A stretch of DNA of 64,000 nt. Origin: Aliidiomarina minuta. GTDB lineage: Bacteria > Pseudomonadota > Gammaproteobacteria > Enterobacterales > Alteromonadaceae. A program made the translations under genes and the position numbers. Of this stretch, positions 35,631 to 44,145 are shown piece after piece. Under the pieces are notes generated by a model. The model had not been told where the DNA came from and did not search any database. It saw nothing but the letters and a program-made list of their open reading frames with translations. The number at the start of each line of letters is the position of its first letter. Position 1 is the stretch's first letter. Where the stretch lies: assembly GCF_003987145.1 (NCBI RefSeq), contig NZ_PIPL01000003.1, forward strand, positions 1-64,000. Reading direction: 5' to 3'.

Positions 35631-36194
35631 ATGGTGAGCAAACAGAAGATTATTCAGCAGGCTTTGAAGCAGGGTGAAACAACTGGCTGGGAGCGGCTGA
35701 CATTAGCTGACATAGCCCATGGTCTGGACGTCAAACTCGCGGAGATTCATCATCATTTTGCGCAAAAAGACGATATTGTAGATGCCTGGCTGGACTGTGC
35801 TGATCAGGCCTTGCTTAAACAGGCCCCCAATCCCGAATGGACAGGTTTAAGTGGTGCCGAGCGGCTGCACAAAGTGCTCTGGTTATGGCTTAGTAGCATG
35901 AGTGATTATCGTAAAGTGACCGGCGAAATGCTGTTGTATAAACTTGAACCGGGCCATGTACATCTGCAACTGGCGGGCATTTTACGTATCAGCCGCACAG
36001 TACAGTGGTTTCGCGAAGCAGCGGCCTTGCAGGCAAGCCACCTGCAGCGTATCGGCCAGGAGCTGGCGTTAACCAAGCTATTTGTAGCTACTTTTGTGCG
36101 CTGGCTCAACGACAGCTCCAACCAACAACAGCGCACCTATAAATATTTAGAAAAAAGACTCGCCGCTGGTCAGCGCCTGAACCTGTGGAAATAG
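35631..36194 (+). CDS. TetR/AcrR-family transcriptional regulator
   Basis: A 187-residue regulator with an N-terminal helix-turn-helix (LTLADIAHGLDVKLAEIHHHF at about residues 24-44) and a helical ligand-binding region. The start is the ATG at 35631, with GGAGGA seven bases upstream; the frame extends earlier without such a site. It faces away from the ABC exporter across a palindrome-bearing gap, so I infer that it controls the exporter and itself. The effector is unknown. Confidence 0.83.
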   Translation: MVSKQKIIQQALKQGETTGWERLTLADIAHGLDVKLAEIHHHFAQKDDIVDAWLDCADQALLKQAPNPEWTGLSGAERLHKVLWLWLSSMSDYRKVTGEMLLYKLEPGHVHLQLAGILRISRTVQWFREAAALQASHLQRIGQELALTKLFVATFVRWLNDSSNQQQRTYKYLEKRLAAGQRLNLWK

Positions 36195-36197
36195 AGA

Positions 36198-36809
36198 TTA
36201 GTCTTTGTTTGCCAGATAGGTCGCGAGTTCGAGATAATCGTCAAAGAAGTTTGCACTGTTGCGAAAACCCTGTGGCAGCATCTGGTATTTGCCATTGACT
36301 ATGTAAGTAGGTGTTCCCCGGATCTGATAGCGCTCCGCCTGCTGCAACATACGTCTACTCAGGGTGCGGGTCTGGAAACTGTTCAATGTATTTTGAAAGT
36401 CTTGTGCTTCAACACCTATAGCGAGAAAAGCATCCTCTACGTCCTGCAAGGATTCAGTGCGCTGACGTTGTTCAAAATGACGATCGAAGATTTCACGGCT
36501 GAAAGCCGCCTCAACAGATAACAGCTGCGCAGTTGCCCAGGCTTTAACCATATCTTCCTGCATGCCAGGAGGACTTAAAAATTCGACGTGAAATTTATGT
36601 AAATCGCCATCAAACTGGTTTTTCAAAAGCTGGTTAAAAGCCTGGTACCGATAACAGGTGGCGCAGTAAAAAGAGAAAAACTCCAGTATCTGCGTGTCAT
36701 CAGTGCGCTCTTCGGCGACCACCTTATAGTGCAGGTTTTCTTCAAACTGGATTGCAGCCACAGCGCTGGCGCTGAATAAAAGCAATATAGAAATGAACAG
36801 TGGTTTCAT
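36198..36809 (-). CDS. DsbA-like thiol-disulfide oxidoreductase with CATC active site
   Basis: A 203-residue periplasmic thioredoxin-fold protein with a signal peptide (about 1-18). The active site reads FYCATCYRYQAF; classical DsbA has CPHC, and the Ala-Thr dipeptide is unusual and should alter the redox potential. The helical insertion and the cis-proline loop RGTPTYIVNG are intact. AGGACC precedes the ATG. It lies 16 bases after the HEAFH lipoprotein gene on the same strand, so that lipoprotein, which has cysteines outside its signal, is a possible client. Confidence 0.87.
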   Translation of the reverse strand: MKPLFISILLLFSASAVAAIQFEENLHYKVVAEERTDDTQILEFFSFYCATCYRYQAFNQLLKNQFDGDLHKFHVEFLSPPGMQEDMVKAWATAQLLSVEAAFSREIFDRHFEQRQRTESLQDVEDAFLAIGVEAQDFQNTLNSFQTRTLSRRMLQQAERYQIRGTPTYIVNGKYQMLPQGFRNSANFFDDYLELATYLANKD

Positions 36810-36825
36810 AAATAGGTCCTGATAA

Positions 36826-38289
36826 TCAATGGATCTGAATACTCAGTGTGGAATCCTGGTAGTTAAGATCTACCGGATTCTCACTGGTAATAATCAGGCC
36901 TTCTACATTCAGGCCTAAGTTTTCTAAGGTGCAGCCCGACAGGCCTTCGCAGAGTTGCGGCAGGTCGGTAACAGCAACTTTGAACAGTATTTCACCCCTG
37001 TGTAGTTCCTGAGTGTTGATTAGTGCCGGTACCTGCTGCGCTACCAGACGCACGCCGTGCGAATAAAAGGTCAGATTTTCAGCCCGGCCTAACAGGATAA
37101 TATTTTCCTGAGGGCGCGACATGCCAGCGGGACCGCTGCTGAAATTAATATCACTTTCAGGTTCCTCATCTTGCATTGAAACCTGCATCCGCAGCTCCAC
37201 CCAGGTTGAGTGTTGTTCTGTAAACTCTCTGACGCTGGGTTGTGCGCTTCTCATCGACTGACGTTCCGCCCAGGCCACCCAGTGGTTGAAGTCATGTCGG
37301 GCAAGTACGTCGTTGGCTTGAGTCAATGCCACTTCAGCATTGAAATCGGTAAAGTCTGCCAGTATGTGCTGCAGATGACGGCCTTCGGCCAGCGGTGTTT
37401 GCCAGTCTTCTTCAAAGCGGGTCAGTATAAGCGCTAAACTGGCGCCGGTATGATAACCCGCTGCCCATAGATCCATTTGCTCCTGTATACCGTCCGGTGA
37501 ACCCTCAAGACTCTGCTGCAAATGTTCGGTTAATGCGGAGGAATCTCCGGCACGGCCGAAGACTGCTTTCAAGCCCATCAGCTGAGCACTACCCTCCATA
37601 CGTTCACTATTGCGCTGCAATTGAATTGCCGAGGGTGGCATGATTTGTTCGCCAACCAGACGTAATGTCAGGTAATCGTGAGCAAAATCATGTGATTCCT
37701 GGCCGGATAGGTTCAGCATGTGTTGCAAAAGGCGCTGTTGCATCCGTAGTAAAGCACGCACTGTGTAGGCTGAAAACACCTCATCATCTACATGGGGCTG
37801 ACTGCCGGGAGTGAAATGCTGCTGTTGATAAGCGTGGAAGGCTTCATGCACCAGCGTGCTTAAATTATTACGTGAGTCGGGCTGCAATTGTACCGCGGTG
37901 ACCTGGTAGTTTTGAACTGGATAACTGAGTACAAAGCCGCTTTCCAGGCGCGGCAGACTGCCCGGATAAAAATAAGAACGGCCGCGCAACATAGAAGGCA
38001 GTAAGTCATCATCGACTTGTTCATAACCTGCAATAGGTTCTTTATCGGTGATGAGCAAGGCTAGTTCATCAACGCGATATAACAGGAAGGGCTCATTTGC
38101 AGACCAGAACCCTGGCCATACATCAGCTACCAGCGGGGAGCGCTCTGCAATGTAGGCCGCAGAGTTGACCAGTGACTGCTCAGCGTCCGTCAACTGAATT
38201 TCGCTCGAGGGGCGGCTGCTGCAGGCGGTTATCGCCAGCGAACAGAGCAACAACATAAATAATCTGGGCACAGGCATGCAAAACCGCAC
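36826..38289 (-). CDS. Predicted lipoprotein with HExxH metallopeptidase motif
   Basis: A 487-residue protein of no family I can name. Residues 1-22 are a lipoprotein signal with lipobox LAITAC (Cys23). VHEAFHAYQ gives a zinc-protease motif (His148, Glu149, His152), and RMEGSAQ (Glu232) is a plausible third zinc ligand, as in gluzincins. The C-terminal 130 residues look like a separate beta-rich domain with a Cys pair (LCEGLSGC). The start is GTG at 38289 with AAGGAA eight bases upstream; the ATG four codons later lacks one. It is probably cotranscribed with the DsbA-like gene. Confidence 0.75.
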   Translation of the reverse strand: MRFCMPVPRLFMLLLCSLAITACSSRPSSEIQLTDAEQSLVNSAAYIAERSPLVADVWPGFWSANEPFLLYRVDELALLITDKEPIAGYEQVDDDLLPSMLRGRSYFYPGSLPRLESGFVLSYPVQNYQVTAVQLQPDSRNNLSTLVHEAFHAYQQQHFTPGSQPHVDDEVFSAYTVRALLRMQQRLLQHMLNLSGQESHDFAHDYLTLRLVGEQIMPPSAIQLQRNSERMEGSAQLMGLKAVFGRAGDSSALTEHLQQSLEGSPDGIQEQMDLWAAGYHTGASLALILTRFEEDWQTPLAEGRHLQHILADFTDFNAEVALTQANDVLARHDFNHWVAWAERQSMRSAQPSVREFTEQHSTWVELRMQVSMQDEEPESDINFSSGPAGMSRPQENIILLGRAENLTFYSHGVRLVAQQVPALINTQELHRGEILFKVAVTDLPQLCEGLSGCTLENLGLNVEGLIITSENPVDLNYQDSTLSIQIH

Positions 38290-38406
38290 TCTGATGTTCC
38301 TTAAGTAAGGTTGTTAAATTCATGTAACTCTAGCAACTTAGTAAGGAACCGACAATAATGTGCTAAAGTTTTGTGAGTAAAGTAATAGTTAACAGGTGAA
38401 GTAGTT

Positions 38407-38715
38407 ATGGGTCAGTACAGCTCTGTTCGTGATAATGCATGGGTGAAAGGTTTTGTATATGCGGCAGCTGCTGTAGCGCTGGTTGTGTTACTGGTATTTC
38501 TGGCGGTCCGTTTATTGCCCATGCAGCAGGTCGCCATGTTCTGCGCCTTGCTTTTGTTGCACCTGGGCACAGCGCTCATTCTGGTACCCGCTGCGATCGC
38601 CAGACTGTTGCGCAAACGGGGTTTTGACAGCACTCAGCGCATGGGGTATCAGGTGCTCGGCGTAGTGCTTATTTTGATGGGTTGGTTACAGGCCTGGACG
38701 CTGCTGTGGAGCTAG
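38407..38715 (+). CDS. Small membrane protein of unknown function
   Basis: A 102-residue protein with three predicted membrane segments (about 15-35, 40-62 and 80-100), separated by a basic loop (RLLRKRGFDSTQR). I do not recognise the family. AGGTGA lies about eight bases before the ATG, and the frame fills the gap between a divergent and a convergent gene almost exactly, which supports it being real. Confidence 0.65.
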   Translation: MGQYSSVRDNAWVKGFVYAAAAVALVVLLVFLAVRLLPMQQVAMFCALLLLHLGTALILVPAAIARLLRKRGFDSTQRMGYQVLGVVLILMGWLQAWTLLWS

Positions 38716-38725
38716 CGACTTGCGG

Positions 38726-39319
38726 TTACAACCAGCCTTTTTGCTGAGCGATGCGGGCCGCGTCAATACGATTGCTGGCGGCCATTTTTGCGATTGCTTC
38801 AGATAAATAGTTACGCGCCGTACCTTCAGCAATAAAGAGTGCGGTAGCTATATCGCTGGTGGATTTGCCCTCGGCTGCTAATTTCAGCGCTTTGCGTTCT
38901 TTATCGGTCAGCGGATCCTGCTCACCAATAGCTAGCATGGCCAGTTCCGGATCAATCACCCGTCTGCCTTGTAAAATATCATGCAGGGCTCGCAGTAAAC
39001 TCTCTGTGGAGGCATCTTTTAATAAAAAGCCGTCGACTCCAAGCTTCAGCGCGCGTTGCACATAACCGGCGCGGCCAAAAGTGGTCAGAATGACCACTTT
39101 ACAGGCATAGTGCTGGCGCACATGCTGTAACAATTCAAGGCCGCTAAGCTGCGGCATTTCGATATCGGTGAGCACTACATCAAAGTCTTCTTGTTGCAGG
39201 CAAAGCATTGCCGCCTGGCCATCACAGGCTTCGACCACTGTAGTTTCATTATCCATACGCAACAGGGCCGCCAGGGCGCCACGTACCATATTCTGATCTT
39301 CAACCAACAGAATCTTCAT
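38726..39319 (-). CDS. NarL/FixJ-type response regulator
   Basis: A 197-residue two-component regulator. The receiver domain has the acidic pocket VEDQ, the phospho-acceptor Asp52 (LTDIEMP), Thr in LTTFG and Lys in LLKDAS. The C-terminal LuxR-type helix-turn-helix reads LTDKERKALKLAAEGKSTSDIA. Its start overlaps the kinase stop by four bases. Closest in style to DesR-type regulators, it would activate genes when phosphorylated by the adjacent kinase. A perfect inverted repeat upstream of the operon is a candidate binding site. Confidence 0.92.
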   Translation of the reverse strand: MKILLVEDQNMVRGALAALLRMDNETTVVEACDGQAAMLCLQQEDFDVVLTDIEMPQLSGLELLQHVRQHYACKVVILTTFGRAGYVQRALKLGVDGFLLKDASTESLLRALHDILQGRRVIDPELAMLAIGEQDPLTDKERKALKLAAEGKSTSDIATALFIAEGTARNYLSEAIAKMAASNRIDAARIAQQKGWL

Positions 39320-40413
39320 GCGTCATGCTCTTTTGTTGTACTCGTCAAAGGCAATTGTAAAGTGATACAGATCGCATCGCCATGGTTAATATGCAGCTTG
39401 CCTTGCAGCAGCTCAATGCGCTCTTGTACCCCTTGTAGCCCATTGCCTGGGGTGAACTCGATACTGCTGCCATTGTCACAGATTATAATCTTATGTCCTT
39501 GTGTATCTTCGCAGAACTCAAAGCGTACCTGGTCGCCTTTGCTGTGACGCAATATATTGGTCGTTAGTTCGATTAAAATCATAACCAGCGCGGTTTCGGC
39601 CAGCGGGTTAAAGTCGGGAATCGGTCCTTGCACTGTCACATTAAAACCTTGCGTTTTAAGTTGCTGACTTAGCTGTTCAAGTTCATTTTTTAAGCCCTGA
39701 TGGCGATAGCCGGTGACGCTATGCCGGACCTGATTGAGGCTCTGTTGGCTGACAGCTATCAGTTCCTGTAGCTCATTGCGTGCTGCCGTGGTGTCTCCTT
39801 TGCTTAATAGTTTCTCAGCCAGCTCGGCTTTGAGCGCAATGCTGGATAAAGAGTGACCGAGCAAGTCGTGCAAATCACGGGCAATGCGTTCACGTTCCAG
39901 CTGCTGTCCCAGGTTCTTTATTTCATGGGCGGACTTTTCGTCGCGGCGCTGAGCAGACTGTCGGTGACGCTCAGCTACGCCAATGGCAAAAATGCCCGGA
40001 AGCAAAATGCCGGAGAAGTAGAAAAACTCAATAGCGTCGACACTCAGAGTTCTCGCCAGCAACAGGATCCAAAGAATCTGCAGTGCACATAACGGAAGTG
40101 CTACGCGGAATCTGAAGGCAAAACCGGTGAAAAAAGCAGTATAAGCAAAAAGTGCGACGGACCCGTAGTTAATCGGGGTAATCAGGCTGGCCAGGATCCA
40201 GATACATAGCGCGGGCAGCCAGACTTTGTGTTGAGGGGCCCGGAAAGCCCAGAAGTAGCAGGGCAGAAAAAGGACTAAGACAACACCAATAGCGAGTAGC
40301 TGCAAACTGCTGTAGTCGACAAAAAATACAGGCAGCAAATAAAACAGCAGGTTAAACAGATAGACCCAGCTAAATTTCAATTCTGACTGTCGGGTTGCAT
40401 TGGAAATCAGCAT
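39316..40413 (-). CDS. DesK-type sensor histidine kinase
   Basis: A 365-residue membrane kinase. About five or six membrane helices occupy residues 15-155, without a large periplasmic loop, suggesting it senses a membrane property or an intramembrane ligand. A short coiled coil leads into the HisKA_3 phosphorylation site RDLHDLLGHSLSSIA, followed by an HATPase domain with the N box ELTTNILRHS and GNGLQGVQERI. It lies 34 bases after the TPR gene and overlaps the regulator gene by four bases. Confidence 0.91.
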   Translation of the reverse strand: MLISNATRQSELKFSWVYLFNLLFYLLPVFFVDYSSLQLLAIGVVLVLFLPCYFWAFRAPQHKVWLPALCIWILASLITPINYGSVALFAYTAFFTGFAFRFRVALPLCALQILWILLLARTLSVDAIEFFYFSGILLPGIFAIGVAERHRQSAQRRDEKSAHEIKNLGQQLERERIARDLHDLLGHSLSSIALKAELAEKLLSKGDTTAARNELQELIAVSQQSLNQVRHSVTGYRHQGLKNELEQLSQQLKTQGFNVTVQGPIPDFNPLAETALVMILIELTTNILRHSKGDQVRFEFCEDTQGHKIIICDNGSSIEFTPGNGLQGVQERIELLQGKLHINHGDAICITLQLPLTSTTKEHDA

Positions 40414-40447
40414 GACGTTGCCTTAGTTAAGCTATAGATTGACAGGA

Positions 40448-41125
40448 CTACTGCTGAGCCAGCATATACTGGGCCCAGCCATAATCAGGGTTCACCTGTA
40501 ATGCCTGCTGCCAGTGTTGCCGCGCTGCATCGGTATTACCCTCTTGCAGCTGAAACATGCCCAGCCAGGTATAGGCTTCAGCATGGCCCCAGCAAATATT
40601 ACTACAGGGTTGTTCGAATAACCGCACCGCCTCTTGCATATGACGTTTTGCTTTTTTGGCATCACCACCAAAAGCAGGGGGTGTGTAGAATGCCGACATT
40701 CCCTGTACCAATTTGACCCGGGGATTATCGGCTGCCAATTCTTCCGCCTGGGTCAGGTGCCGCTCTACTTTCTTACCCAGAGTGGCTAAGTCAGACGATG
40801 ACTCCACCCCGATTTGCATGCCATAAACAGCAGCTAACAAAGCGTGGCGTTCGGCATCCGGCTGCTCCTGAAGCTGTTCCTGCAACAATACCGCCGCTTG
40901 TTTAAGTGCCTGCTTAGCCTGTTCCTGCTGGCCCATAATGCTGGACACCACCGCCAACCGATAATTGGCATAGGCCAGTGCATAGTCACTTTCGGCATCT
41001 TTGCTGTATTGCTGCAAAGACACTAAATCAATGCGATCTGAAGCCCGTTCAATATCTGACAAAGTATGAGCAAACCCCGTGCCTGAAAGGCATAACAAGG
41101 CTGCACTAATCATTAACGTTTTCAT
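40448..41125 (-). CDS. Exported TPR-repeat protein
   Basis: A 225-residue protein with a Sec signal (residues 1-19, GFA|HT) and helical repeats throughout. The best TPR is at the C terminus (EAYTWLGMFQLQEGNTDAARQHWQQALQVNPDYGW). It is the first gene of the unit TPR-kinase-regulator, so it may sense or modulate the same stimulus in the periplasm, or be the main target. The gene is preceded by a candidate operator. I do not recognise a named ortholog. Confidence 0.8.
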   Translation of the reverse strand: MKTLMISAALLCLSGTGFAHTLSDIERASDRIDLVSLQQYSKDAESDYALAYANYRLAVVSSIMGQQEQAKQALKQAAVLLQEQLQEQPDAERHALLAAVYGMQIGVESSSDLATLGKKVERHLTQAEELAADNPRVKLVQGMSAFYTPPAFGGDAKKAKRHMQEAVRLFEQPCSNICWGHAEAYTWLGMFQLQEGNTDAARQHWQQALQVNPDYGWAQYMLAQQ

Positions 41126-41195
41126 TTGATATCTCCTTTATACACGCCATTCGTGTGTAAAGAAGTATGGCGACAGACAAAGCATCGCGGCAGGC

Positions 41196-41226
41196 ACAAA
41201 TGTCACCAATAAGGAGTGACATTTGT
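41196..41226. promoter_or_regulatory. 11-bp perfect inverted repeat, candidate operator
   Basis: ACAAATGTCAC and GTGACATTTGT are perfect complementary arms around a nine-base spacer. The element lies about 70 bases upstream of the TPR-kinase-regulator operon and just past the end of the flavoprotein gene. It is not followed by a T run in either direction, so I favour a DNA-binding site, probably for the response regulator. Confidence 0.55.
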
Positions 41227-41232
41227 CATCAG

Positions 41233-42429
41233 TTAAACCGCCTCCCCACAGACCCAGGCGGATGACCAGGCCCACTGGAAGTTGTAGCCGCCTAGCCAGC
41301 CGGTGACGTCGAGCACTTCGCCGATGAAATAGAGGTTTGGCTGTAGTTTGCTTTGCATGGTTTTAGAACTGACCTCATCCACATTGACGCCGCCCAGGGT
41401 GACTTCCGCAGTGCGGTAGCCTTCGGTGCCGTTGGGTTTTAACTGCCAGCCGTTGAGTGTGGTGGCGATGTCGTCGAGTTGTTGGTGGCTGTAGTCGGCC
41501 AGGTTCTTTTGTGGCCATTGTTCGCGGGTAAGTAACACCTCAGTCAGGCGCTTGGGAAACTGTTGCTGTAACCAGCTTTTCAGGCCTTGTTTAGGCGAGT
41601 TCTGCTTAGCCTCGCGCAAGGCCTGCTGAGCGTCCATGTCAGGAAGAAGGTTGATGGTCACGGCTTCGCCGGCTTTCCAGTAGGAAGATATCTGTAAAAT
41701 AGCCGGGCCGCTGAGACCGCGATGGGTAAAAAGCATGGCTTCTTTAAAGCTGGCATCGTCATTGCTGGCCTGGATCTCTGTAGCCAGGCCGGATAAATCA
41801 GCAAAAGCATCTTTGTCCTGTTCGTGCAGGGTGAAAGGCACCAGGCCGGCACGCACGGGTTTTATCGAGTGGCCAAACTGCTCGGCGAGCTGGTAGCCCA
41901 GCGGAGTAGCTCCCAGCTTGGGCATGGAAAGGCCGCCGGTGGCGATCACCAGGCTTTTGGCCTGGTAGTCGCCCTGACTGCTTTGTATTTCGTAGTTTTC
42001 ATTGTCATAAGCAACCTTCAACACTTCCGTGCGCAGTTGCACTTGGGCGCCGGCGTCTGAGCATTCTTTAAGTAACATACGCACTATGTCTTTGGCACTG
42101 TCGTTGCAGAATAACTGACCCAGGGTTTTCTCGTGCCAGGCAATATCGTGTTTGTCGACCTGGGCAATAAAGTCCCATTGAGTGTAACGACTGAGTGCCG
42201 ACTTGCAAAAATGCGGGTTGCTGGAGATGAAGTTCTCCGGGGTGCTATACATATTGGTGAAGTTACAGCGGCCACCGCCTGAAATCAGAATCTTCTTGCC
42301 TGCCTGTTTAGCATGATCCAGCACCAGTACTGAGCGTCCGCGGCGTGCGGCGGTAGCGGCGCAGTGCAAACCGGCGGCACCTGCGCCTAAGATAATGATG
42401 TCGAAGAAGTTTTGCTCATGTGCAGGCAT
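41233..42429 (-). CDS. HI0933/YhiN-family FAD-dependent oxidoreductase
   Basis: A 398-residue flavoprotein. The N-terminal dinucleotide site is IILGAGAAGLHCAATAARRG. Family markers include SGGGRCNFTN, GGLSMPKLG and the C-terminal GEVLDVTGWLGGYNFQWAW. Members are annotated as BaiN/RdsA-like or aminoacetone-oxidase-like; the physiological substrate is not settled. It appears to be a single-gene unit with its own 122-base upstream gap. Confidence 0.92.
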   Translation of the reverse strand: MPAHEQNFFDIIILGAGAAGLHCAATAARRGRSVLVLDHAKQAGKKILISGGGRCNFTNMYSTPENFISSNPHFCKSALSRYTQWDFIAQVDKHDIAWHEKTLGQLFCNDSAKDIVRMLLKECSDAGAQVQLRTEVLKVAYDNENYEIQSSQGDYQAKSLVIATGGLSMPKLGATPLGYQLAEQFGHSIKPVRAGLVPFTLHEQDKDAFADLSGLATEIQASNDDASFKEAMLFTHRGLSGPAILQISSYWKAGEAVTINLLPDMDAQQALREAKQNSPKQGLKSWLQQQFPKRLTEVLLTREQWPQKNLADYSHQQLDDIATTLNGWQLKPNGTEGYRTAEVTLGGVNVDEVSSKTMQSKLQPNLYFIGEVLDVTGWLGGYNFQWAWSSAWVCGEAV

Positions 42430-42551
42430 TCAGATGTCTCGGGTCAGTGTTTAAAATCGCTGACTATTCTAGCATGGAAGACAATTAAATTTGCGTGAAA
42501 GCGCCAATTTGCATAGTCTAGAGCGCGTTTAAATTTTGGGAACATAGGTGT

Positions 42552-43925
42552 ATGTCTAAAATAAAAATACCTCACACGCTAGTGCTCATGTTCATGATGA
42601 TGATGGCGGCACTGGTTTTAACCTGGGTCCTGCCAACGGGATCCTTTGAGCGTCAGATGGTCGATGGCCAGACCGTGGTCACGCCGGGCAGCTTCGAATT
42701 GCATGAAGACGCCGAAATTCTGGGGCCGCAAACCTTATTGACCGTAATTCCCCGTGCCTTAGCGGCGGCTCAGGATGTCATATTCTTTGTCTTCCTGATC
42801 GGTGGTGTATTGGGCATTATCCGGCACACCGGTGCGCTGGATGCGGTGATTGGCAAAATGCTGCAGAAATTTGGCGATCGTATGGGACTGCTGATTTTTA
42901 GTGGCATGTTCATTTTTGGCCTGTTCTCCAGCCTGATTGGCATGGCTGCTGAATATGTGGTTTTTGTCGGCCTCCTCGTTGGTTTGTGCAGGGCTATTAA
43001 ACTGGATGCCATGGTGGCTATGGGCATACTGGTGGTCGGTTACGGCGTGGGTTATGGTTTGTCGCTGTTCAACCCTTTCACCGTGGTGATCGCTCAGGCC
43101 ATTGCTGAAGTGCAGCCAGGCAGTGGTGCCTGGTTACGTATTGCGCTGTTAGTGCCTATTTTCCTGGTCGGTTTCCATCATGTGTACAGTTACGCAAAAA
43201 AGGTCAAAGCGGACCCTAAGAACTCTTTGCTGTACGACGTACCTGGCGACGAAGTGATTTCCGACCCAGATGCTTACCCGGACTTCAACCGTACTCATAT
43301 CATGGTGTTGGTGGCTTTTGGTCTGACACTGGCAACCCTGGTGTATGGTATTAGTCAGCAGGGCTGGTACCTGACTGAACTGAGCGCTTTGTTTGTCGGA
43401 CTGGGCATAGCTACTATTTTCATTGGGCGCATTAAATTTGATGAAGCGGCACAGAAGTTCATTGATGGTGCAGCGCAGCTAACCGCGACTGCTTTACTGG
43501 TCGGCTTTGCCCGCTCCATCGCGATGATTCTGGAAGATGGTCAGGTGCTGGATACGGTGATTTATTACCTCTCGATGCCTATCGACATGATGGGCAGTTA
43601 TTTTGGTGCGGTTGGCATGTTGTTGATTCAGTCGTTGCTGAACCTCTTCATTCCGTCCGGTTCCGGTCAGGCCTTTGTAACCATGCCGATTATGGTGCCT
43701 ATTGCAGATACTGCAGAGATAGGGCGCCAGGTGGCCGTACTGGCCTTCCAGATGGGCGATGGCTTTATGAACATGATAGTGCCCACCAATCCGGTACTAA
43801 TGGGCATACTCGGCCTTGCCGGCATTCCTTATGATCGCTGGTTCCGCTTTATGGCGCCTTTGATGCTGAAGCTACTGGTAGTCTGTAGCCTGGCGCTGAT
43901 GTTTGCGGTGTTGGTGGGGTATTAA
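42552..43925 (+). CDS. YfcC-family carrier (DcuC/ArcD superfamily)
   Basis: A 457-residue inner-membrane protein with about 12 helices and the YfcC-family features KIPHTLVLMFMMMMAALVLTWVLPTGSFER near the start (residues 4-33), VGYGVGYGLSLFNPFTVVIAQ, and the late LFIPSGSGQAFVTMPIM. Relatives carry C4-dicarboxylates, arginine/ornithine or short-chain fatty acids; the substrate here cannot be told from sequence. It is a single gene ended by a strong hairpin. Confidence 0.88.
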   Translation: MSKIKIPHTLVLMFMMMMAALVLTWVLPTGSFERQMVDGQTVVTPGSFELHEDAEILGPQTLLTVIPRALAAAQDVIFFVFLIGGVLGIIRHTGALDAVIGKMLQKFGDRMGLLIFSGMFIFGLFSSLIGMAAEYVVFVGLLVGLCRAIKLDAMVAMGILVVGYGVGYGLSLFNPFTVVIAQAIAEVQPGSGAWLRIALLVPIFLVGFHHVYSYAKKVKADPKNSLLYDVPGDEVISDPDAYPDFNRTHIMVLVAFGLTLATLVYGISQQGWYLTELSALFVGLGIATIFIGRIKFDEAAQKFIDGAAQLTATALLVGFARSIAMILEDGQVLDTVIYYLSMPIDMMGSYFGAVGMLLIQSLLNLFIPSGSGQAFVTMPIMVPIADTAEIGRQVAVLAFQMGDGFMNMIVPTNPVLMGILGLAGIPYDRWFRFMAPLMLKLLVVCSLALMFAVLVGY

Positions 43926-43960
43926 TTGACCCGGTATTTCATAGAGTAAGAGCTTAGCCG

Positions 43961-43992
43961 AAAGCCAGTCAGTTTAACTGACTGGCTTTTTT
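43961..43992 (+). terminator. Intrinsic terminator after the YfcC-family gene
   Basis: AAAGCCAGTCAGTT and AACTGACTGGCTTT form a 14-pair stem with almost no loop, followed by TTTTTT. It lies about 35 bases after the stop. Confidence 0.92.
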
Positions 43993-44145
43993 AATGAATT
44001 ATCCTCAGCCCAGACAGACGCTGACTTTCTCCTGGTAACAGAAGCTTGTCAGGATTAATAAACTAGCGCATGGTTTCAGTATGTATAAAAGCACCAATAA
44101 GTGGGTATAATTGGAATCACGTTATTATTTGCAGTCAGGAATGCT

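Noticed and set aside
38297..38360. GTTCCTTA...TAAGGAAC as an operator between the lipoprotein and small membrane gene
   Set aside because: The eight-base arms are about 40 bases apart and one overlaps the ribosome site of the lipoprotein gene, so chance is likely.
41196..41226. Inverted repeat as a terminator for the flavoprotein gene
   Set aside because: The stem is AT-rich and no T run follows in either direction; a protein-binding site fits better.
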